Shown here: positions 53,513 to 58,773 of the stretch, one piece after another
Numbering within the stretch: the stretch's first letter is position 1
Layout: the number at the start of each line of letters is the position of its first letter
Source of the DNA: Clostridia bacterium
GTDB lineage: Bacteria; Bacillota; Clostridia; Christensenellales; Borkfalkiaceae
Direction: 5' to 3'
NCBI GenBank assembly: GCA_017457225.1
Contig: JAFTHW010000012.1
Location: 1-58,773 of the forward strand
DNA length: 58,773 bases
The notes under the pieces: generated by a model
Told to the model about the DNA's origin: nothing
Databases searched by the model: none
The model's input: the letters and a program-made list of their open reading frames with translations, nothing else
Made by a program: the position numbers and the translations under genes

Positions 53513-54818
53513 AGAAGTTCTCGTTGTCGGCGGCGGACTCGCGGGGAGCGAAGCGGCGTATTATCTCGCGCAAAGAGGGATTAAAACGACGCTCGTGGAA
53601 ATGAAGCCGAAAAAATTCACTCCCGCGCACGAAAGCGGACTGTTTGGGGAGCTTGTTTGTTCCAACTCCTTAAAGAGCAACGATACTTACGCGAACGCTT
53701 GCGGACTTTTGAAAGAGGAGATGCGGATTTTAGGCTCTTTGATCATCGAAGCGGCGGACGCGACGAAAGTCCCCGCAGGCGCGGCGCTTGCCGTGGATCG
53801 GACGAAATTCGCAGAATATATCACGGAAAAATTAAAAAACTGCAACAATCTTACGATTGTTTCCGAAGAGCTTACGGCGCTTCCCGAGCTTGAAAAGGAC
53901 GGGGACAGGTACGCGATCATTGCGACAGGTCCTTTGACGAGTGAGGCGCTTTCCCAAGATATTTTGAAAAAGACGGGCAACGGATTGCACTTTTACGACG
54001 CGTCCGCGCCTATCGTATCGGCGGACAGCATCGATTACACCCGCGCGTTCACGGGCGACCGTTACGGCAAGGGTACGGGCGATTATATCAACTGCCCGAT
54101 GGACAAGGAAGAATATGATACGTTCGTAGACGCGTTGCTTGCGGCGGAAAGAGCGGAATTGCACGAGTTTGAAAAAGGCGAGATTTTCGAGGGTTGTATG
54201 CCCATCGAAGTGATGGCGTCAAGAGGCAGGGATACGTTGCGGTTCGGTACGCTCAAGCCCGTCGGACTGTTTGACGAAGACGGCAAACGTCCGTACGCGG
54301 TATTACAGCTCCGTAAAGAAACGGAAAGCGGGGAAACCTACAATCTTGTCGGTTGTCAAACCAATTTAAAATTCCCCGAACAAAAGCGAGTATTTTCTTT
54401 AATTCCTGCGCTCAAGAACGCGGAGTATTTGCGTTACGGAGTGATTCACAGAAATACGTATATTCAGTCCCCTGATGTTTTGAATCGTGATTTTTCGTTT
54501 AAAAATAATAGAAGGTTATTCTTCGCAGGTCAGATCACGGGCGTCGAGGGCTACGTCGAGAGCGCGGCGAGCGGACTTCTCGCGTCGATCCATATCGCGG
54601 ATGAAATTTTAGAACGTCCCACCCGTGTCTTTGACGAACGCACGGTTTGCGGCGCTTTGGAAACGCATATTTCCACGCCTTGTAAGGATTTTCAACCAAT
54701 GAACGCTAATTTCGGGATCCTTGCTCCGTTGCCCGTACGGATACGGGATAAAAAGGAAAGGTACCGCGCTTTGGCGGAACGCGCGCTCGAAACGGTAAAA
54801 GAGCTTGCGCGGGAATAA
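53499..54818 (+). CDS. trmFO: Methylenetetrahydrofolate-tRNA uracil-5-methyltransferase TrmFO
   Basis: A 439-aa flavoprotein that methylates U54 of tRNA using methylene-THF and FADH2. FAD motif VVGGGLAGSEAA (9-20), ELVCSNSLKSN (53-63), the catalytic-Cys region EGCMPIEVMASRG and GQITGVEGYVESAASGL. The ATG at 53499 lies inside the end of topA; the frame from 53457 would add 14 non-conserved residues. Translationally coupled to topA. Confidence 0.96.
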   Translation: MSKAKEVLVVGGGLAGSEAAYYLAQRGIKTTLVEMKPKKFTPAHESGLFGELVCSNSLKSNDTYANACGLLKEEMRILGSLIIEAADATKVPAGAALAVDRTKFAEYITEKLKNCNNLTIVSEELTALPELEKDGDRYAIIATGPLTSEALSQDILKKTGNGLHFYDASAPIVSADSIDYTRAFTGDRYGKGTGDYINCPMDKEEYDTFVDALLAAERAELHEFEKGEIFEGCMPIEVMASRGRDTLRFGTLKPVGLFDEDGKRPYAVLQLRKETESGETYNLVGCQTNLKFPEQKRVFSLIPALKNAEYLRYGVIHRNTYIQSPDVLNRDFSFKNNRRLFFAGQITGVEGYVESAASGLLASIHIADEILERPTRVFDERTVCGALETHISTPCKDFQPMNANFGILAPLPVRIRDKKERYRALAERALETVKELARE

Positions 54819-54846
54819 CCCATCTCAACGTTTTTAGGAGGAGAAT

Positions 54847-55443
54847 ATGGAATTCAGAGGAACGACGATATGCGCCGTGAAGAAGAACGGCGTGACGGCG
54901 ATTGCGGGCGACGGACAAGTCACGCTCGGCGAATCGGTCATTTTCAAAAACACGGCGGTCAAAGTCCGTCGGATTTTCGGCGGCAAAGTCATTCTCGGCT
55001 TTGCAGGTTCGGTCACGGACGCGTTTGCGCTCACCGAACGTTTCGAAGGTATGCTCAATAAATATTCGGGCAATCTAATGCGTTCGGCTGTGGAGCTTGC
55101 GGAGCTTTGGAGAAGCGATAAAGTGGGTAGAAAGTTAGACGCGATGATGATCACGGCGGATGCGAACACGCTGTTGATTTTGTCGGGTACGGGCGAAGTG
55201 ATCGAGCCCGACGAGGGAGTATGCGCGATCGGTAGTGGCGGCAACTACGCGTTGGCGGCGGCAAGAGCCCTGTATCAAGAAACGGACTACGATGCGGAAA
55301 CGATTGCGAAAAAAGCGCTCAAGATCGCGTCGGAAATCTGTGTATTCACGAACGACAATATCCGTTGCGAAACGGTAGGCGAGGGCGGAAAAACGCCCAA
55401 AAAAGGCGGAAAAACCGCAACGAAAACGGACAAGGGGGAATAA
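54847..55443 (+). CDS. hslV: HslV (ClpQ) peptidase subunit
   Basis: 198 aa; the proteasome-like Ntn-hydrolase of the HslUV protease. The sequence starts [11 protein letters not shown]: a 5-residue propeptide precedes the nucleophile Thr6, as in Bacillota Clp[28 protein letters not shown] and [16 protein letters not shown] are conserved. An unusual Lys/Gly-rich tail of about 20 residues ends the chain. AGGAGGAG precedes the ATG. The ATPase gene follows 3 bp downstream. Confidence 0.95.
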   Translation: MEFRGTTICAVKKNGVTAIAGDGQVTLGESVIFKNTAVKVRRIFGGKVILGFAGSVTDAFALTERFEGMLNKYSGNLMRSAVELAELWRSDKVGRKLDAMMITADANTLLILSGTGEVIEPDEGVCAIGSGGNYALAAARALYQETDYDAETIAKKALKIASEICVFTNDNIRCETVGEGGKTPKKGGKTATKTDKGE

Positions 55444-55446
55444 GGA

Positions 55447-56754
55447 ATGGATTTATCACCCAAACAGATCGTAGGAAAATTAGATAAATACATCATCGGG
55501 CAAACGGAAGCGAAAAAAGCGGTCGCGATCGCGCTCCGCAACCGTTACCGCCGCGCGCAACTCCCCGTAGAGATCCGTGAAGAAATCACGCCGAAAAACA
55601 TCATTATGAAAGGCCCGACGGGGGTAGGTAAAACGGAGATCGCCCGTCGTTTGGCAAAGCTCGTAAAAGCACCTTTCGTCAAGGTCGAAGCGACGAAGTA
55701 TACCGAAGTCGGTTACGTGGGAAAAGACGTAGAGGGTATGGTCAGAGATCTGGCGGAATGCGCGTACCGACTCGTGAAAGCGGAAAAGGAAGAAGAGGTC
55801 AAAACCAAAGCGACGGCGGCGGCGGAGAGCCGTATCGTCAAAGCGCTTGCGGAGGCTCGGAAAGAAGACAAGGGCGACAAATCCAAAGCGGTGTTTGAAG
55901 AAGAGATCGCGCACGCGTTCCGTCGCGGGGAGCTAGACAACGTCGTGGTAGAAATGGAAGTAGCGGACGTACCGCAACCGATGGAATTAGTCCCCGGCGG
56001 AGCGGCAATCTCGATAGGAAATATCTTCGAGGATATGTTCCAACAGCGCAAGAAAAAGCGTAAACTTTCGGCGAAAGAAGCGTTCCAGATCGCGCTTTCG
56101 GAGGAGTCCTCTAAGCTCGTAGACGACGACGCGATCAAGGCGGAAGCGCTGTACCGCGCGGAAAACGACGGAATCATTTTCATCGACGAAATCGACAAGA
56201 TCGCGGGCAAGGGCAACCGCAACGGCGCGGACGTTTCCCGCGAGGGCGTACAAAGGGATATTTTGCCCATCGTAGAGGGTTGCACGGTCGTGACCAAGTA
56301 CGGACCTTTAAAGACGGATTTCATACTCTTCATCGCGGCAGGCGCGTTCCACGTCGCAGCGATTGAGGATCTGATTCCCGAACTTCAGGGCCGTTTCCCC
56401 GTGTCGGTGGAACTCAAGAGCTTGACGAAAGAAGATTTTGTCCGAATTTTGACGGAAACGGAGAACTCGCTCACGTTCCAGTACGGGCATCTGCTCAGCG
56501 TGGACAATATCAATCTCCAATTCGACGAGAGCGCGATCGAGCGTATCGCGGAAATCTCGGTAGAGCTCAACAACACGAGCGAGGACATCGGCGCGCGTAG
56601 ACTGCATACGGTTATGGAATATCTTCTCGAAGACATTTCGTTCAACGCAGGCGGTGACTATCCCGTGTTCACGTTGAACATCGACCGTCGTTACGTGGAC
56701 GAACATTTGCAGAAATTGACGAGCGATAGAAATCTTAAAAAATACGTTTTATAA
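55447..56754 (+). CDS. hslU: HslU (ClpY) AAA+ unfoldase
   Basis: 435 aa. PKQIVGKLDKYIIGQTEAKK at the N-terminus, Walker A GPTGVGKTE (56-64), VGYVGKDVEGMVRDL (pore loop and nearby), the insertion domain (about 110-235), Walker B GIIFIDEIDKIAG, FIAAGAFHVAAIEDLIPELQ in part, and the C-terminal YVL-type tail that docks into HslV. Codirectional with hslV; codY, which follows in Bacillus, is absent. Confidence 0.96.
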   Translation: MDLSPKQIVGKLDKYIIGQTEAKKAVAIALRNRYRRAQLPVEIREEITPKNIIMKGPTGVGKTEIARRLAKLVKAPFVKVEATKYTEVGYVGKDVEGMVRDLAECAYRLVKAEKEEEVKTKATAAAESRIVKALAEARKEDKGDKSKAVFEEEIAHAFRRGELDNVVVEMEVADVPQPMELVPGGAAISIGNIFEDMFQQRKKKRKLSAKEAFQIALSEESSKLVDDDAIKAEALYRAENDGIIFIDEIDKIAGKGNRNGADVSREGVQRDILPIVEGCTVVTKYGPLKTDFILFIAAGAFHVAAIEDLIPELQGRFPVSVELKSLTKEDFVRILTETENSLTFQYGHLLSVDNINLQFDESAIERIAEISVELNNTSEDIGARRLHTVMEYLLEDISFNAGGDYPVFTLNIDRRYVDEHLQKLTSDRNLKKYVL

Positions 56755-56799
56755 AAAATCCCTAAGAAGAGTAATCACAACAAAAGGACGAGAAATATT

Positions 56800-58062
56800 A
56801 TGATCAACATTCCCAAAGGCACGAAAGACGTTTTACCTTCCGATTCGTATAAATGGCAATACGTAGAAGACGTAGCGCGCGACGTAGCGAAGCGGTTTCA
56901 TTTAAAGGAGATCCGCACGCCCGTATTCGAACATACCGAGCTGTTTTTGCGCGGTGTGGGGGACACGACGGACATCGTTACGAAAGAGATGTATACGTTC
57001 AAGGACAAGGGCGATAGATCGATCACGTTAAAGCCCGAGGGTACGGCAGGCGCGGCGCGTTCGTTTATTGAAAACGGAATGAAAAACGGTGTACTGCCCG
57101 TAAAAATGTATTATATCACTCCTGCGTTCCGTTACGAAAGACCGCAGGCGGGCAGACTGCGCGAATTCCACCAATTCGGCGTAGAGATCTTTGGCGCGAA
57201 AGGCGCGGAAACGGATGCGGAAGCGATCGTAACGGCGGATACCCTTCTCAAATCCCTTTCGTTAAACGTGAAACTTTATATCAACTCCATCGGTTGTCCC
57301 ACTTGCCGCGCGGCGTATAACAAAGCGCTCAAAGAATTCTTTGCTCCCCATTTAGAGGAGCTTTGCTACGACTGCAAAACGCGTTTTGAAAAGAACCCGT
57401 TAAGACTTTTGGACTGCAAAGAGGAGAACTGTAAAAAGATCAACGTAGCAGCTCCGTCCATTTTAGACTATCTCTGCGACGATTGCTTTGCGCATTTTGA
57501 ACAGTTGAAAACGTATTTGTCGTTGGCAGGAGTGGAGTACGAGATCGATCCGAGAATCGTACGCGGTTTGGACTATTACACCCGTACCGTGTTCGAGTTC
57601 GTGTCCACGTCCATCGGCGCGCAGGGCACGGTTTGCGCGGGCGGCAGATACGACGGACTGATCGAAGAATTGGGCGGCGATAGCGTTCCTGCGGTCGGGT
57701 TTGCGGCAGGCTTGGAACGACTTTTGATCGTGATGGAGCAAACGGGCGTGACCATTCCCGAAACCTCCGCTCCCACGGTATATTTGGCGGGCATGGACGA
57801 CGCTTGCAGAAAAAAGGCGTTCGAGCTGGCGTGCGCGCTCCGCAAAGCGGGCGTTTCTTCGGAAGTCGATCATTTGGAACGCTCCATCAAGGCACAGTTC
57901 AAGTACGCGGATAAGATCGGCGCGAAATACGTTGTCGTGATCGGCGGTAACGAGTTGGAGTCGGGCGTAGCCAACGTGAAGAGTATGGCAACAGGCGAGA
58001 GTGAATCGGTCGCATTTACCCAAGCGGTTGCATATTTTCAAGGAAAACAGGGAACACTGTAA
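56800..58062 (+). CDS. hisS: Histidyl-tRNA synthetase
   Basis: 420 aa, class II. Motif 1 region KGTKDVLPSDSYKW, motif 2 FRYERPQAGRLREFHQFGVE (about 108-127), HisA-type RGLDYYTRTVFEF and GGRYDGLIEELGG with GFAAGLERL as motif 3. A cysteine-rich stretch (CPTCRAAYN, CYDCKTRF, CKEENCKK) lies in the insertion domain and might bind zinc. The C-terminal anticodon-binding domain (about 325-415) is complete. No T-box precedes it. Confidence 0.97.
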   Translation: MINIPKGTKDVLPSDSYKWQYVEDVARDVAKRFHLKEIRTPVFEHTELFLRGVGDTTDIVTKEMYTFKDKGDRSITLKPEGTAGAARSFIENGMKNGVLPVKMYYITPAFRYERPQAGRLREFHQFGVEIFGAKGAETDAEAIVTADTLLKSLSLNVKLYINSIGCPTCRAAYNKALKEFFAPHLEELCYDCKTRFEKNPLRLLDCKEENCKKINVAAPSILDYLCDDCFAHFEQLKTYLSLAGVEYEIDPRIVRGLDYYTRTVFEFVSTSIGAQGTVCAGGRYDGLIEELGGDSVPAVGFAAGLERLLIVMEQTGVTIPETSAPTVYLAGMDDACRKKAFELACALRKAGVSSEVDHLERSIKAQFKYADKIGAKYVVVIGGNELESGVANVKSMATGESESVAFTQAVAYFQGKQGTL

Positions 58063-58076
58063 AAAAGGAGAAAAGT

Positions 58077-58400
58077 ATGGTAAAATATATTACGGGAAAA
58101 GAATTGGAAGAACTGTTATCGACGTCCAAGCTCCCCGTCTTTTGTGATTTTTGGGCGAGCTGGTGCGGACCTTGCCGAATGTTAGCCCCCGTTTTCGAGG
58201 ACCTTTCGGACAAATACGAGGGAAAAGCGGTATTTGTAAAGATGGACGTAGACGAGGAAGAGAACGAGTCGGCGGCGATGAAATACGCCATCTCCTCCAT
58301 TCCCAATATCATCGCATTTAAGAACGGAGAGAGAGTGGACAATCACTTAGGTTTTGCTCCGCAAGCCGTTTTAGAGAGTTTTATTGAAAAGAACTTATAA
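58077..58400 (+). CDS. trxA: Thioredoxin
   Basis: 107 aa; general cytoplasmic disulfide reductase. The redox motif WCGPC is at 29-33, with the buried Asp before it (CDFWASW) and the cis-Pro in ISSIPNII. AAAGGAG precedes the ATG, 14 bp after hisS. A good terminator follows. Confidence 0.96.
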   Translation: MVKYITGKELEELLSTSKLPVFCDFWASWCGPCRMLAPVFEDLSDKYEGKAVFVKMDVDEEENESAAMKYAISSIPNIIAFKNGERVDNHLGFAPQAVLESFIEKNL

Positions 58401-58410
58401 GAAAAACGAA

Positions 58411-58446
58411 CGACTCCCCCGCGCTTCTGCGCGAGGGAGTTTTTAT
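58411..58446 (+). terminator. Terminator after trxA
   Basis: ACTCCCCCGCGC and GCGCGAGGGAGT around TTCT (58413-58440; one C has no partner), followed by TTTTT. Confidence 0.88.
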
Positions 58447-58452
58447 CAGAAG

Positions 58453-58485
58453 ATAAGGTCGTGGCGTTTTTCGACACGACCTTAT
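58453..58485. repeat. Perfect 11-bp inverted repeat just outside the IS left end
   Basis: ATAAGGTCGTG (58453-58463) and CACGACCTTAT (58475-58485) around an 11-nt spacer that itself can pair (CG-TTTTT-CG). It lies between the trxA terminator and the first IS hairpin; it may be part of the element or the target hairpin. Confidence 0.6.
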
Positions 58486-58560
58486 AAAATCCACCGGCTG
58501 TGCCGGTGGTAAATAGCTTTAGCTTCAAGCCTTGCTATTGCTATACAAAAAAAGCTCCTT

Positions 58561-58660
58561 TGTGCTAAACTAAATGTACGACTCGCAAACGTACACAAGT
58601 AAGCATAAAGGAGGACATTGAAATGAAAAACTAAAACAATGACACATTTAGTTTAGCACA
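58561..58660 (+). promoter_or_regulatory. Start-codon-sequestering hairpin in the tnpA leader
   Basis: TGTGCTAAACTAAATGT (58561-58577) is perfectly complementary to 58644-58660. A second pairing TGTACG/CGTACA (58575-58595) lies inside. The loop holds AAAGGAGG (58608-58615) and the ATG (58623). IS200 elements are known to block tnpA translation with a leader hairpin; this one would pair with early codons. Confidence 0.7.
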
Positions 58661-58773
58661 CACAAGGTGGAAATGTCAATATCATATTGTGTTTACGCCA
58701 AAATATCATAGAAAAATAATTTATGGGGCATTGCGTGAAGATATAGGAAAGATATTGAGAGAGCTTTGCGATA
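58623..58773 (+). pseudogene. tnpA: IS200/IS605 transposase TnpA, 5' part, with nonsense codon at position 4
   Basis: After GGAGG and 7 nt the frame reads ATG AAA AAC TAA, and then continues open to the window end as NNDTFSLAHTRWKCQYH, then IVFTPKYHRKIIYG and an EDIGKILRELCD helix. This is the N-terminus of a Y1/HUH single-strand transposase (the HxH motif and catalytic Tyr lie further on, outside the window). The TAA is one base from AAA (Lys). No other start codon lies near the TAA in frame, so this copy should be inactive unless the stop is read through. The 3' two thirds are not in the window. Confidence 0.8.

Larger units (their letters stand above)
58491..58773 (+). mobile_element. 5' end of an IS200/IS605-type insertion sequence (runs off the window)
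   Basis: Starts with the subterminal hairpin CCACCGGC-TGT-GCCGGTGG (58491-58509), typical of the left end bound by HUH transposases. A 17-nt perfect inverted repeat (58561-58577 and 58644-58660) brackets the ribosome site and start codon of tnpA. The element continues past the window end. A similar element's 3' end is at positions 1-140 in the same orientation. Confidence 0.82.

Noticed and set aside
56755-56799. Possible T-box or other leader before hisS
   Set aside because: Only 45 bp separate hslU and hisS, with no T-box sequence or terminator.

Overview
The window (58.8 kb, roughly 50% G+C) looks like a chromosomal segment of an uncultured member of the Bacillota, most likely class Clostridia. 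The evidence is gene order and regulation. Several blocks have the order usual in this phylum: frr-uppS-cdsA-dxr-rseP, ylxM-ffh-rpsP-khpA-rimM, comM-dprA-topA-trmFO-hslV-hslU and ruvX-DUF1292. Control is by a tRNA-sensing T-box leader and a TPP riboswitch. Intrinsic terminators are strong, and many promoters are close to TTGACA-N17-TATAAT, often with an extended -10 (TGnTATAAT). No rRNA, CRISPR array, prophage or toxin-antitoxin locus is visible. There is one tRNA, Arg with anticodon CCG.

Layout. 1-140: the 3' end of an IS200/IS605-type element. 0.3-5.6 kb: a cyclophilin-like lipoprotein, several hypothetical genes, ruvX, DUF1292 and mnmA. 5.7-11.1 kb: tRNA-Arg, a GH13 glucosidase, then a minus-strand set galM - DUF1538 membrane protein - two PII-like proteins. 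11.3-25.9 kb: a nearly complete branched-chain amino acid locus, ilvE, T-box, leuA-ilvB-ilvN-ilvC-(jelly-roll protein)-ilvD-leuC-leuD-leuB-(DUF815 ATPase)-ilvA-ridA. It carries the steps from pyruvate and threonine to Val, Leu and Ile, plus RidA, which detoxifies the enamine made by IlvA. Two genes in it have no obvious place in the pathway. 26-36.4 kb: translation and envelope genes (rpsB, tsf, pyrH, frr, uppS, cdsA, dxr, rseP, ylxM, ffh, rpsP, khpA), interrupted by a MITE-like inverted-repeat element after rseP. 36.5-43.5 kb: rimM, riboswitch-controlled thiT, a YfbR-like nucleotidase, an HtrA-like lipoprotein, a degenerate FtsK-like protein, mutY, a flavodoxin-fold protein and a SLOG protein. 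43.5-46.2 kb (minus): a CDF metal exporter and an orphan OadB/OadG-like sodium pump pair. 46.3-58.4 kb: rplS with its leader, a PMT-type membrane protein, comM, DUF1294, dprA, topA, trmFO, hslV, hslU, hisS and trxA. 58.5-58.8 kb: the 5' end of an IS200/IS605-type element.

Both ends of the window lie inside IS200-like sequence in the same orientation. The window is therefore probably bounded by two copies of one repeated insertion sequence, a common reason for a contig to stop. The right-hand tnpA has an in-frame TAA at codon 4, and its start region lies inside a perfect 17-nt inverted repeat.

I did not find a clearly new defence or biosynthetic system. The points most worth following are the DUF1538/double-PII module, the two passengers in the BCAA operon, the MITE-like element next to a terminator that overlaps a promoter, the unclassified rpsB leader hairpin, the degenerate FtsK-like single-domain protein, and the loss of trmD from the rimM-rplS neighbourhood.
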